A stretch of 64,000 nt of DNA from Rhodocytophaga aerolata (GCF_030503435.1 NZ_JAUKPO010000011.1:1-64000); one strand, 5' to 3'. Numbered from the stretch's first letter, positions 15,483-24,675 are shown. Made by a program: numbers and translations. Notes: generated by a model not told the origin, from the sequence alone.

Positions 15483-16712
15483 TTATTCGCGTCGTATTGC
15501 CTCTACTGGATCTAACCGGGAGGCACGCATGGCAGGATAGGTCCCAAAAACAATTCCAATAAATAGGGCAATGACTGCTATAATAATTAATGTATTCCAG
15601 GTATAAGATGCTTCGAAGGGCACTGGTACAAAAGCTTTAATAATAGGTACAATGGCAAATGTGCTCAAAATACCTAGAACAAGCCCCAGGCTGCTTCCAA
15701 AAGCGGAGATAGTAACAGATTCTGATAAAAACTGGAGCAAAATGTCTCTACGTTTAGCTCCCATGGCTTTACGGATACCTATTTCTACCGTACGTTCTGT
15801 AACAGAAATTAGCAGCACATTCATTACACCCACTCCTCCCACCACAATAGAAATCCCTACGATCATGCTCATAATGACTTTAAACAGCAAAAAATCACGG
15901 GCAATCTGTTTTAAGCGGTTATCATCTGTACCTACTACGAACTCAGATGCATTTGCCTGAAAGGTTGCTTTCAGCCAGTTTTCTACCTGGCTGCGCAAGG
16001 CAAGCACATTTTCTACTTTTGCAGATTCTATGATGCATTGCGGTGGACTCTCCTCATAATCTTTTAAGGAAAACAAAGTAATAGGTATAATAATACGGGC
16101 AGCCTCTTCGGCTTCATCTTTTGCCATAACTCCGGCAATAGTAAGCTCTCTGTCCCGGTACAACATTTTTTTTCCAAGCAGTTGATCTATTGGCGTAGCA
16201 TTGGCTAGTTTACTGGCTAAAAAATAATTGATCAGCACAACATCGGTGGCTTGGCGTACCTCTGCTTCGGTAAAAAGCCTGCCATGCGCCAGTTTTACAT
16301 AGTCAGGAAAAGAAGCAGATGCGCCGGTAATGCCACTACCCATTTCCTGGTTTGTCTCTTTAAAAGTAATTTCTCCGGCATGTTGGGCATAAAAGTAACA
16401 AGTGGCAGGTAAGGTAAGCCTAGTTTTAAGGTTCAGAAAATCGGAATGGGTTAGATAAATAAGTGAATCTTTTTTTATCCGGATATTGTCTACCCATTTA
16501 TACCTATCTGTACGGATAACGATAGACTTTACTGATTGCACTTTATTGATCTGCTCAAATGCATATTTCTGCATGCCGTCTATCAACGACAGAATAGCCA
16601 CCAACGCTGTTACACCAATCACAATTCCTAATACAGAAAGCACTGTATGAAAAAAATGTGTCCGTATGTTTTCCAAAGCCAGGACAAAGGCAATAAAGAT
16701 GTTTTTTAACAT
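15483..16712 (-). CDS. ABC transporter permease, MacB/FtsX type
   Basis: 409 aa. N-terminal membrane helix (about 22-43), a large periplasmic MacB-PCD domain (about 50-260), then three helices (about 283-305, 330-355, 373-395). The cytoplasmic loop GIRKAMGAKRRDI and the C-terminal sequence YPAMRASRLDPVEAIR are typical of the MacB permease branch that exports lipoproteins, peptides or drugs by mechanotransmission. No ATPase or membrane-fusion gene is next to it, so its partners must be encoded elsewhere. The upstream gap carries a nested palindrome. It is flanked by a protease and a DUF885 gene on the same strand but with gaps near 190-250 bp, so it is probably its own transcript. Confidence 0.9.
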   Translation of the reverse strand: MLKNIFIAFVLALENIRTHFFHTVLSVLGIVIGVTALVAILSLIDGMQKYAFEQINKVQSVKSIVIRTDRYKWVDNIRIKKDSLIYLTHSDFLNLKTRLTLPATCYFYAQHAGEITFKETNQEMGSGITGASASFPDYVKLAHGRLFTEAEVRQATDVVLINYFLASKLANATPIDQLLGKKMLYRDRELTIAGVMAKDEAEEAARIIIPITLFSLKDYEESPPQCIIESAKVENVLALRSQVENWLKATFQANASEFVVGTDDNRLKQIARDFLLFKVIMSMIVGISIVVGGVGVMNVLLISVTERTVEIGIRKAMGAKRRDILLQFLSESVTISAFGSSLGLVLGILSTFAIVPIIKAFVPVPFEASYTWNTLIIIAVIALFIGIVFGTYPAMRASRLDPVEAIRRE

Positions 16713-16732
16713 GGCAGGTAGTTAAAAGTTTA

Positions 16733-16766
16733 TTGGTTACATAACGTTATAGCTATAGGTAATCAA
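16733..16766. promoter_or_regulatory. Nested palindromes upstream of the ABC permease
   Basis: An outer near-perfect inverted repeat, TTGGTTAC (16733-16740) and GTAATCAA (16759-16766), encloses two overlapping 10-bp palindromes, ATAACGTTAT (16741-16750) and TATAGCTATA (16748-16757). It lies 21-54 bp upstream of the minus-strand permease start, where an operator would be expected. The dyads are seen directly; binding by a regulator is inferred. Confidence 0.35.
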
Positions 16767-16899
16767 TTGATATACTTCATCTAAAAGCAGGAATAAACAG
16801 ATATACGGCCCAAACATACCGCCAATGACTACTTGTCAAGAACCTGCTTTTTGCCACTAAGACTCTATGCAAATAGACTTATTGACTTTGCCTTCTGTA

Positions 16900-18705
16900 T
16901 TAAAGTTTCTCTACTGAACCCTGTTTCGCCGCCCAGGCATCCATTTTCCGCTCCAGCACATCCAGGGGCATACCCCCATCTTTTAAAAACTCATCGTGAA
17001 AAGCACTTAGTTTAAATTTGTTACCCAGCTGCTTTTCGTATTTTTCACGAAGTTCCCGGATTTTTAGGGCACCTATTTTATAAGATAATGCCTGGCCAGG
17101 TATGGCCATATACCGCTCTATTTCTGCGGTGGCACCCTCTTCGGATATGGGCTCATTATCCATCATATACTTAATGGCTTCTTCTCTGGTCATTCCTTTA
17201 GTATGTAGCCCTACATCCACCACCAGACGAATAGCCCGGTGAATTTCATCCCCTAAGGCTCCCATGTATTGGTAAGGGTCCGTATAGAGTCCTAGTTCTT
17301 TCCCTAACGATTCGCAATACAGCGCCCACCCTTCTCCATAGGCTCCATACCAGCTAAAACGCTGAAACTTGTGCAGGTTTGTATTTTCCTGTTGTAAAGA
17401 AATTTGATAATGATGCCCAGGTATGGCTTCGTGCAAAAAGAGAGATTCCATTCCAGAGGTTTTGTTGAACGTAGCGGCATCCGGAATAGGAACATAAAAA
17501 ATACCGGGGCGACTTCCATCGGCAGAGCCCTGGTTATATTCGGCACTGGCGGAGGCTTCGCGGAACTTCTCTGTCTGGCGTATTTCAAAGGGCGTTTTTG
17601 GCGTGTTGTTGAACATCTGCTTCAAGTTGGGCTCTATTTTCGCCAGAATCCCATTAAAGTCTTTAAGTACTTCTTCTGGTTTTGTATAAGGATAAAACTG
17701 CTTATCTGTTTTCAGATGAACAAAAAACTCGTCCAGGGTTCCGTTAAACCCTACTTGTTGTTTTACTTTTTCCATCTCTCCCCGGATGCGGGTTACTTCT
17801 TGTAAGCCAGTCTGGTAAATTTCCTCCGGTGTTTTGTCGGTAGTAGTCCAGTACTTTACCAGATAAGTATACAACTCTTTTCCCTGGGGCAGAACATCTA
17901 TCCCAGATGTAGAACGGGTTTTGGGTACGTATTCGCTTTTAATAAAATCTCCCAGTTTTTTATACGTGGGCACGATATCTTCCATAATCATTTTCTTGTA
18001 TGCCGCGGTAAGCCTGCTTTTATCTGCCTCACTAAAAGTGGATGGCATTTTAGTAACAGGCCCGTAGAAGAGACTTTTCGTAGGATCAGTCACTACCAGA
18101 TCGTTCATCTGGGGAATCATTTTAATAGCCAGACTCTTAGGCAGAACAACATTGGCGGCCATTCCCTTCCTGAAATTAGCTATGGCTGTATCGCCCCACA
18201 CGGTAAATGCTTTTACCCGTTTCAACCAGTCGTCATAATCTTTTACTGTTTTAAAAGGCTGGCTGCTCTCTCCGCTGCCAAGCTGCCCCATTGTTAGTGG
18301 CAAACCCCAGAATTGCTGAAAAGGAATCAGTTCCTGGTTAAATGCCATACCTTCCAGTTGTACTTCCAGTTCTCTTTTAAAGGTATCATAGGCTATCTTG
18401 TCTTCATCTGACAGCGTACTGCGTTCGAAGGTATTTATCTTTGCTAGATTATTTGTATAAAACTTTTTAAGCTCACTGATAAACTCCTGTGAGATATCAT
18501 TCGGTAATAGGTCGTTGTAGCGGCTATCACCTTGTTGAGTGGCTTCCAGGGGAAATAATTTTAATCTTTCCTCATAGTATTGTTCGAAAAATGCGGCTAA
18601 TTCTTTATTGGGCTGGGTGGAGGTAGTCATGGTTTGTTCGGTTTTGGTAGATTGGCATGCCATCAGGCAGAGGGCAAACAGGCCTAGCAATAATATATAT
18701 TTCAT
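16900..18705 (-). CDS. DUF885 family lipoprotein, putative zinc peptidase
   Basis: 601 aa. Lipobox LMAC with Cys17. The DUF885 family is all-helical and related to M3/M32-like metallopeptidases; the metal motif HEAIPGHH is at 425-432, and a later Glu (GEGWALYCESLG) supplies the usual third ligand region. The protein is full length for the family. Members are exported and thought to be carboxypeptidase-like, but substrates are mostly unknown. It lies in a run of exported peptidase genes (S41 on both sides, M61 further along), suggesting peptide scavenging, though each gene has its own gap. The ATG at 18705 is directly in front of the signal peptide. Family firm, activity inferred. Confidence 0.88.
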   Translation of the reverse strand: MKYILLLGLFALCLMACQSTKTEQTMTTSTQPNKELAAFFEQYYEERLKLFPLEATQQGDSRYNDLLPNDISQEFISELKKFYTNNLAKINTFERSTLSDEDKIAYDTFKRELEVQLEGMAFNQELIPFQQFWGLPLTMGQLGSGESSQPFKTVKDYDDWLKRVKAFTVWGDTAIANFRKGMAANVVLPKSLAIKMIPQMNDLVVTDPTKSLFYGPVTKMPSTFSEADKSRLTAAYKKMIMEDIVPTYKKLGDFIKSEYVPKTRSTSGIDVLPQGKELYTYLVKYWTTTDKTPEEIYQTGLQEVTRIRGEMEKVKQQVGFNGTLDEFFVHLKTDKQFYPYTKPEEVLKDFNGILAKIEPNLKQMFNNTPKTPFEIRQTEKFREASASAEYNQGSADGSRPGIFYVPIPDAATFNKTSGMESLFLHEAIPGHHYQISLQQENTNLHKFQRFSWYGAYGEGWALYCESLGKELGLYTDPYQYMGALGDEIHRAIRLVVDVGLHTKGMTREEAIKYMMDNEPISEEGATAEIERYMAIPGQALSYKIGALKIRELREKYEKQLGNKFKLSAFHDEFLKDGGMPLDVLERKMDAWAAKQGSVEKL

Positions 18706-18793
18706 GTGATAATGGTGGCTATTGGTTGTTGTCTTAGCTATATACTTATGTTAAAACTTTAGGTGTCTCTGAGCAATATCGATGATATTAGTG

Positions 18794-20443
18794 TTAAATA
18801 GTCAATTGAAGGGCTTTTTCCAGTACCTCATCCCTCCCTTCTCTAATCCCTTGAATGGTTGGAAGTACCTCCACATCCGGAACAATGCCAACACGCTGTG
18901 TTTCCCGGCCATCCGGATAATATACGCCCAGGCCACTGAATGCGGTGCGGTATCCGCCCGGAAGAGGCAACCAGCAGATATCTCCATCCGCTCCTGCTGT
19001 CTGGCTACCGACAACTATTGCTTTTGGGGCAGTTTGCAATATCATGGCAGTGAACTCAGCTTGGCTTTGGGTTTCTTCATTTACCAGAAGTAGGACTTTC
19101 CCCTTATAATACTCTTTATTTACCCTTCCTGTATACAGATGATATGTTGAATCCAATGTGCCAGGATAAGTAAAATCTGGCTTAGTAAGTTTTGAAAAAG
19201 TAGTTGCTTTCGGATTCAGAAACCTGGATACATGATACATGGTACTTTTCGGATAATTCCGCAAATCTATAATAATGGCTTTGCTTTTCTGTACAACATT
19301 CATTACACTATCTACCTGCTTTACTTCCAGCTTACCCATATTTATATATCCGATATCCTTTGTAAGCCACTCACAGACGTTGCGGGTTTGGGTGGTATAT
19401 CGTTGCAACTGCGAAAAAGGGTATCTGTTAAATGCTTTTGTTACCTGTTTTCCATCAAATTCCATTGAAAGTGTAAGCTGCGCAGTTTTGCCAGGTAAGA
19501 GCACATACTTAAGATTCCTATAAAATACTGCTTCATTGGAAGCAGGCACATACTTCCGTTGCTCCTCTACCAGTTGCTCTACAGGCTTTCCATCTATTTG
19601 TGTGATCACACTGCCTACCTTAAGGTCATCAAGCTTTGCCAGCGTGTCATTCAGCATTCCGGTGATCACCATTTTTTTATCAATAAACTTTATATCAAAA
19701 GGAACATAATACCCTTGCATCTGCTGCTTATTATTGGTTATTTTATTTAGAAACCCATGACTGTCTTGAATTAAAGCCACCATATGCGATAAAGCTTTTG
19801 GATAAGTCAGGCTATCTGAAGCTTGCTGAAAAACCGGAATAAGCATACTCAATACCTGGTTCCAGTCCTGATCCATGGCATACTTATAAGGAAAAAAGTA
19901 GTGAATAGCATTCCAGTACCTGAACAAACTTAGCAGACGGTAAGATTCTTCCGGTGTTTTCATTTCCGGGTAAGCATTTTCATGGCTGAAATCTGCCTGC
20001 CCAGTACGCCTGGCTGGCGACACATAATGATTAGTACCCTGATAGCGGTTCTGCTTAATAAATAACAACTTTTGCCGGAGCTCCAAAGAGAGAGTAAACG
20101 AATCAGTCAAAAATGCCAGATCTAGGTTCCTGGTCAGCCATTGAGGTTTATTAGGTGTCTGGCGGCATTTAGAGCAAGCTTTTACAGGGCCTAACTCTTG
20201 CAATACTTGCAGATATATTGCAGATACCTGTTCTGCTGTAGTTGCCTGGCGCACCTTAGGTATGAGCGTAATCAGATGCGCATCCCAGTCTGATTTACCA
20301 GTAGCTACTTGTGGATGGTAGTATTTTAAAAATCCCCATATTTTGCATAACTGGGCTAGCCGCTGTGTCTCAGTAGTAGTCTGTTCCGGCAGGCAAACTC
20401 CCCGAAAGGGCATCAGAATCAGCAAAATAGAAATTATTTTCAT
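18794..20443 (-). CDS. S41 family peptidase, exported
   Basis: 549 aa. Signal peptide at 1-17. Residues about 20-215 are a helical N-terminal domain of the kind seen in Bacteroidota S41 proteins, including CSKC, a possible disulphide. A PDZ-like region is around 260-330 (KLDDLKVGSVITQIDGKPVEQL). The S41 core has KAIIIDLRNYPKS and NEETQSQAEFTAMILQ, where the serine of SQAEF takes the place of the usual SASE nucleophile; the lysine usually found about 25 residues later is not obvious (VVGSQTAGADGD), as in the tricorn-like and RNA-binding-protein-type S41 group that uses other residues. It is thus a more divergent paralogue than the other two here. Role in peptide turnover inferred. Confidence 0.83.
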   Translation of the reverse strand: MKIISILLILMPFRGVCLPEQTTTETQRLAQLCKIWGFLKYYHPQVATGKSDWDAHLITLIPKVRQATTAEQVSAIYLQVLQELGPVKACSKCRQTPNKPQWLTRNLDLAFLTDSFTLSLELRQKLLFIKQNRYQGTNHYVSPARRTGQADFSHENAYPEMKTPEESYRLLSLFRYWNAIHYFFPYKYAMDQDWNQVLSMLIPVFQQASDSLTYPKALSHMVALIQDSHGFLNKITNNKQQMQGYYVPFDIKFIDKKMVITGMLNDTLAKLDDLKVGSVITQIDGKPVEQLVEEQRKYVPASNEAVFYRNLKYVLLPGKTAQLTLSMEFDGKQVTKAFNRYPFSQLQRYTTQTRNVCEWLTKDIGYINMGKLEVKQVDSVMNVVQKSKAIIIDLRNYPKSTMYHVSRFLNPKATTFSKLTKPDFTYPGTLDSTYHLYTGRVNKEYYKGKVLLLVNEETQSQAEFTAMILQTAPKAIVVGSQTAGADGDICWLPLPGGYRTAFSGLGVYYPDGRETQRVGIVPDVEVLPTIQGIREGRDEVLEKALQLTI

Positions 20444-20518
20444 AGTAAAGGTTGAACAGTTAACTACATAGTGATTGTGATATATGCTACAAAAAAATGG
20501 CTATTGCAGAGGCAGCCA

Positions 20519-21997
20519 CTATTTTCCCTTATTGCCAATCCAGTTCTGTAAATGTATAGCTGCTTCGGCTGACCGGTTAGGATTGAGAACTACTTGCACA
20601 ATGAGATTGCCGGGGTTTTGTTCATTAGGCTGAGTCTGTAGTACACACCCTACATAGCTTAAGGCTTGTTTGAGCCGGTTTTCCAGCGAACTTGTTCCTT
20701 CAATACACTCTTCAAAATACTGCGTATAGTCCTTTCCGGCAACGGTGGCTACGGCTTTCTTATAGTCTACGAGTGTGTACCCTTTTTCCATGGGACCAAA
20801 GTGTTGCCATAGGTAACGCATTACATCATCCAACGATCTGGCATCATTGGTTAACTGCCGGAGTTCTAAATCCAGAATCAGGGCGGTGAGTGCTCCTTTG
20901 TGATAAATAGAAACCTTTCTCCCAGGCGCACCTGCCGTATAGCCATCTAACCATAAATCGAAAGATGACTCTAGCAAGGACAAACTTGCCTGGTTGGCCA
21001 CCATAAAATGCCTGTTCAGGGTTTGGGAAAGTTCAGCAAAATAGGCTTCTGTGCTAAATACACCAGCCCTTGCCAGAAATAAATCTCCATAATAGGTTGT
21101 AATCCCTTCGGCAACAAAACCAGTAGTAAAATAATTTTCCCTGGTGAAATCATACGGCAACAGTTCTGCCGGGCGTATCCGGATTACATTCCAGGTGTGA
21201 AATAACTCATGTGAACTGATGCCTAATAGTTCCGGGTATAAGGTATCAGCCTGGCTAGCTGGCCCTAGCGTAATGACTGTTGAATTCTGGTGTTCTACCC
21301 CGTGATAATGCTGAAAAGGTAGCCAATGCAACAGAAAATGATAGTCCGGGCAAGGAAACCCACCCATCATTTTCATTTGTACAGCAGAAAATTTCTTAAA
21401 ATCTGTTAGTATCTGTGGCCAGTTTAAGGAATCTGCCTCGCCCTGTACCCAAATATGAAACGTAGTAGCAGCTAGCTGATAGGTTTTATGCACCAAGGCG
21501 TTACTGGCAATCATAGGGCTGTCTACTAGCTGGTAATAATCCTTGGCATATAACACATGTTTTTCTTTTTCTTCCAGGCCACAAGCTATCTGGTAGTCAG
21601 CAAGTAGTATCAGTTTTACATGGCATTCTTCAAATAATCTGCCTTCCACATATAGCATACAATTAATAAAATTGACATACAACTGTTTTTCATCCATCCA
21701 CGAGCCGCCAGCGTCCATTTGCTGTGCATAGTACATGTACTTTACTACAATGGAAGCATTACCTGCTGTCTGGATTTGCCATCGGTCTTTTTTCAGCTTA
21801 TTTACTTGTAACTGATTCCCTTGCCGATCGAAAGCAAACAGCCTTGTCATATTTTTGGCAAAGTTGGCTAGTTCGTACCGGCCAGGCCGCCAGGCGGGCA
21901 GTTGTAGATCAATTGCAGGGGCATCAATATTTTCTACGAGTATTTCTATAGCGATATAATGGTTTTCCGGCTGGATATACGAGAGGGTGTATTGCAT
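20519..21997 (-). CDS. M61 family aminopeptidase, PDZ-less form
   Basis: 492 aa. M61 glycyl aminopeptidases have an N-terminal beta domain followed by a thermolysin-like fold. Zinc ligands are HELFH (263-267) and a Glu in GFVAEGITTYYGD near 297. The PAWRPGRYELANFAKNM stretch (34-50) is a family hallmark. Typical members end in a PDZ domain and run to about 600 residues; this one stops about 20 residues after a short strand-like piece (GNLIVQVVLNP), so the PDZ is missing or reduced. No signal peptide is visible, so it may be cytoplasmic, unlike neighbouring exported peptidases. The ATG at 21997 opens directly with the family's first strand. Confidence 0.88.
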   Translation of the reverse strand: MQYTLSYIQPENHYIAIEILVENIDAPAIDLQLPAWRPGRYELANFAKNMTRLFAFDRQGNQLQVNKLKKDRWQIQTAGNASIVVKYMYYAQQMDAGGSWMDEKQLYVNFINCMLYVEGRLFEECHVKLILLADYQIACGLEEKEKHVLYAKDYYQLVDSPMIASNALVHKTYQLAATTFHIWVQGEADSLNWPQILTDFKKFSAVQMKMMGGFPCPDYHFLLHWLPFQHYHGVEHQNSTVITLGPASQADTLYPELLGISSHELFHTWNVIRIRPAELLPYDFTRENYFTTGFVAEGITTYYGDLFLARAGVFSTEAYFAELSQTLNRHFMVANQASLSLLESSFDLWLDGYTAGAPGRKVSIYHKGALTALILDLELRQLTNDARSLDDVMRYLWQHFGPMEKGYTLVDYKKAVATVAGKDYTQYFEECIEGTSSLENRLKQALSYVGCVLQTQPNEQNPGNLIVQVVLNPNRSAEAAIHLQNWIGNKGK

Positions 21998-22115
21998 ACA
22001 ATTTTAATACAGTGAATTGGCAAAATACACGAATATTCCTAAAAACGTATTAGTTGCCTGATAAAATACACAAAGTAAGCAAAGCTTGCATGGGAATATT
22101 TTCTTAACTGGTAAA

Positions 22116-22145
22116 TTGGCTTTTCAAAAATATTATCTATCTTTG
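22116..22145 (+). promoter_or_regulatory. Bacteroidota-type promoter of rpmH-rnpA
   Basis: TTG at 22116-22118, 19 bp, then TATCTTTG at 22138-22145 matches the TTG-N19-21-TAnnTTTG consensus of the primary sigma factor in this phylum exactly. Transcription would begin near 22150, leaving a leader of nearly 90 nt before rpmH. Confidence 0.8.
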
Positions 22146-22147
22146 CA

Positions 22148-22164
22148 GGCTCTTAATAAGAGCC
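22148..22164 (+). promoter_or_regulatory. Stem-loop at the predicted 5' end of the rpmH mRNA
   Basis: GGCTCTT (22148-22154) and AAGAGCC (22158-22164) pair perfectly around AAT, starting within a couple of bases of the expected transcription start. It may protect the 5' end from degradation or be part of ribosomal-protein control. The pairing is seen directly; the role is inferred. Confidence 0.5.
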
Positions 22165-22237
22165 TTACCGTTACATCAATAGCAATTATTAAAAACAGAA
22201 ACAGTTACTATCCTGCAGGATTAAATAAAGTATTATC

Positions 22238-22396
22238 ATGAAAAGAACGTTCCAACCTTCACAGCGTAAAAGAAGAAATAAGCACGGTTTCAGAGAGAGA
22301 ATGGCAACCGCTAATGGCAGAAGAGTACTTGCCAGCCGCAGAGCTAAAGGAAGAAGAAAATTGACTGTGTCTGACGAGAGAAGACATAAAGCATAA
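22238..22396 (+). CDS. rpmH: 50S ribosomal protein L34
   Basis: 52 aa, beginning [20 protein letters not shown] and ending in a basic tail (DERRHKA). The sequence is the textbook L34, with the conserved KRTFQPS, HGFRERM and [13 protein letters not shown] blocks. It lies in the large subunit near the peptide-exit region. It has a clear promoter upstream at 22116-22145 and is followed after a short gap by rnpA, the pairing found in almost all bacteria. Here the pair is followed by a CtpA-type protease rather than yidC or dnaA. Confidence 0.97.
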   Translation: MKRTFQPSQRKRRNKHGFRERMATANGRRVLASRRAKGRRKLTVSDERRHKA

Positions 22397-22470
22397 TCTC
22401 ATTTATAACTGTCAACGTATATAAAATATATTTGACAAGTTTATTAACTCCTGCCTTTAGTAAATACCTT

Positions 22471-22878
22471 ATGGAAACCACCCAGGACTTTTCCAGTCAG
22501 AAGTTTCCAAAGCAGGAACGGTTAACAAGCAAAAAAACAATAGAGGAACTTTTTAGCAAAGGTTCCTCTGTTTTTGTTTATCCGTTCCGGTTATTATACC
22601 TGCCTAAACCATTTGGCAGTAGCCATCTTCCATCTCATCCGCAAGTACTCTTTTCTGTATCTAAAAAGCATTTTAAAAAAGCAGTAGACCGCAACCTGAT
22701 TAAAAGGCGGATGCGGGAAGCGTATAGGTTGAACAAACGTGAACTTTTGCAAGCCATTCCCACTCATCAATTGCCTGCTTCGGTGGCCCTTATCTATATA
22801 GCCAAAGAAAAAATCGACTTTGCCACTTTGCAAAAAAAACTAAAAACTATATGGCTGCGTTTGGTAAATAACGCATAA
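22471..22878 (+). CDS. rnpA: Ribonuclease P protein component
   Basis: 135 aa from the ATG at 22471. The frame is open further, to a TTG at 22432, but the ATG better fits homologues. The protein subunit assists the RNase P RNA in 5' tRNA maturation. Evidence is the KQERLTSKKTIEELFSKG start, the central VLFSVSKKHFKKAVDRN and the RNR motif DRNLIKRRMREAYR. A basic, short protein of the normal length for the phylum. Encoded 74 nt after rpmH and presumably co-transcribed with it. The RNase P RNA gene is not in this window. Confidence 0.94.
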   Translation: METTQDFSSQKFPKQERLTSKKTIEELFSKGSSVFVYPFRLLYLPKPFGSSHLPSHPQVLFSVSKKHFKKAVDRNLIKRRMREAYRLNKRELLQAIPTHQLPASVALIYIAKEKIDFATLQKKLKTIWLRLVNNA

Positions 22879-22974
22879 TACTATTGCCAATCCCATTCAC
22901 TTTTGCTATTTTTATAGACAGTGTCTTTTACAATTTTTGATAATCAACTTTTCATTTCCTAATTATTCCTGCAT

Positions 22975-24633
22975 ATGACTACCAGGCGTGTACGAACATT
23001 AACTTTTGGCCTGCTTGGCGTAAGCCTAGTTGGTTTTGTAGCATTCAGTGATCCAGGCGAGCGTTACTTCGAAATTACCCGTAATTTGGACATTTTTGCT
23101 ACTCTTTTTAAGGAAGTGAATATGTATTATGTGGACGAGGTGAACCCCAATAAAGTGATGAAAACCGGTATTGATGCCATGCTTAACTCACTGGACCCGT
23201 ATACTGATTATATTCCGGAAGATGAAATAGAAGATTACCGCACCATGACTACCGGCCAGTATGGCGGAGTAGGTGCCCTGATTGGCAGCCGCGGTGGCCG
23301 CACCCTAGTGTTAATGCCTCACGAAAACTCTCCTGCTACCAAAGCAGGTTTACGCATCAGCGATGAAATTATTAAAGTAGATGGCATTGATATAAAAAAC
23401 AAATCGTACTACGACGTAAATAAACTATTAAGAGGACAAGCAAATACGGTGGTAAAACTCACCATACTACGGTATGGCCAGAAAAGCCCGATAGAAGTGC
23501 CTATTACCCGCGAAAATATTAAAATAGACAATGTGCCTTTTTATGGAATGGTGAATGAGGAAGTAGGATACATCCACTTATCAGACTTTACTACTGGTGC
23601 TGCCCGGGAAGTAAAAAATGCGTTGGTTGAGTTGAAAAATAAAGGCGCTAAAAAGCTGATTCTTGATCTGCGCGACAATCCGGGAGGTTTATTGAACGAA
23701 GCAGTAAATATTTCTAACATCTTCGTGCCTAAAGATGCTGAAATTGTGAGCACCAAAGGTAAGGTAACCGATTGGAATAAAACCTATACAGCCCTAAACC
23801 CTCCCATAGATACGGACATGCCCATGGCTGTACTTACTAGTAGCCGTAGTGCTTCAGCTGCCGAAATTGTATCTGGAGTAATTCAAGACTACGACCGGGG
23901 TGTGCTCATTGGCCGCAAAACCTATGGTAAAGGCTTGGTACAAGCTACCCGTCCGCTTTCCTACAACTCCCAGTTAAAGGTTACTACCGCTAAATATTAT
24001 ATTCCTAGCGGCCGCTGCATACAGGCCATTGATTACAGCCATAGAAACGACGATGGCAGTGTAGGCAAAATTCCGGATTCCTTGCGTGTAGCCTTCAAGA
24101 CTAAAAATGGCAGGGTGGTATACGATGGTGGAGGTATTACGCCTGATATTCCGGTAGAAAAACCCAATCTGGCTTCTATCACCACTAGTCTGGAGAATAA
24201 GAATCTGATTTTCGATTATGCTAATAAATACTTCGCTGAACATCCCAGCATAGCTCCTGCTACTTCATTCAAACTAACGGATGCCGAATACCAGGATTTT
24301 ATAAAGTGGTTATCTGATAAAGAGTATGATTACACCACACAAGTTGAAAAATCGTTGCAGGAATTAATTGATCAGGCGAAGAAAGAAAAATATTACGAAG
24401 ATATTCAGGATCAGATCAAATCCTTAAAAACCAAAGTTTATCACAACAAGGAGTCGGATCTGGAGAAATTTAAAACTGAAATCAAAGAAATAGTGGAACA
24501 GGAAATAGCTTCCCGGTATTATTTACAGCGGGGTATGGTAGAATCCTCCTTCGATGACGATGCCGATATAAAAGCAGCCCTGGACGTATTTAAAGATATG
24601 AGCCGGTATCAAAGCTTGCTAAAAGGCAAGTAA
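22975..24633 (+). CDS. CtpA-type carboxy-terminal processing protease (S41)
   Basis: 552 aa. N-terminal membrane anchor/signal (about 8-26), a PDZ domain (about 90-180, with YGGVGALIG at 96-104) and the S41 core. Catalytic S294 in SSRSASAAEIVSG and K319 in RKTYGKG are 25 apart, as expected. The C-terminal about 130 residues are helical and Lys/Glu-rich, with a possible coiled coil (EKYYEDIQDQIKSLKTK). It lies 96 bp after rnpA and ends at a strong terminator. A third S41 protease in the window, distinct from the Tsp-type and the divergent one. Likely role in envelope protein processing or quality control. Confidence 0.92.
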   Translation: MTTRRVRTLTFGLLGVSLVGFVAFSDPGERYFEITRNLDIFATLFKEVNMYYVDEVNPNKVMKTGIDAMLNSLDPYTDYIPEDEIEDYRTMTTGQYGGVGALIGSRGGRTLVLMPHENSPATKAGLRISDEIIKVDGIDIKNKSYYDVNKLLRGQANTVVKLTILRYGQKSPIEVPITRENIKIDNVPFYGMVNEEVGYIHLSDFTTGAAREVKNALVELKNKGAKKLILDLRDNPGGLLNEAVNISNIFVPKDAEIVSTKGKVTDWNKTYTALNPPIDTDMPMAVLTSSRSASAAEIVSGVIQDYDRGVLIGRKTYGKGLVQATRPLSYNSQLKVTTAKYYIPSGRCIQAIDYSHRNDDGSVGKIPDSLRVAFKTKNGRVVYDGGGITPDIPVEKPNLASITTSLENKNLIFDYANKYFAEHPSIAPATSFKLTDAEYQDFIKWLSDKEYDYTTQVEKSLQELIDQAKKEKYYEDIQDQIKSLKTKVYHNKESDLEKFKTEIKEIVEQEIASRYYLQRGMVESSFDDDADIKAALDVFKDMSRYQSLLKGK

Positions 24634-24635
24634 TT

Positions 24636-24675
24636 AACAAAAAAGGACTGATATTTGCATCAGTCCTTTTTTGTT
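24636..24675 (+). terminator. Intrinsic terminator after the CtpA gene
   Basis: A 17-bp perfect stem, with arms 24636-24652 and 24659-24675 around the 6-nt loop ATTTGC. The right arm ends in CCTTTTTTGTT, so the T-run is part of the stem. It falls in front of the TauE-type permease start at 24691; the longer reading frame of that gene begins inside this hairpin and is therefore unlikely. Confidence 0.9.
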
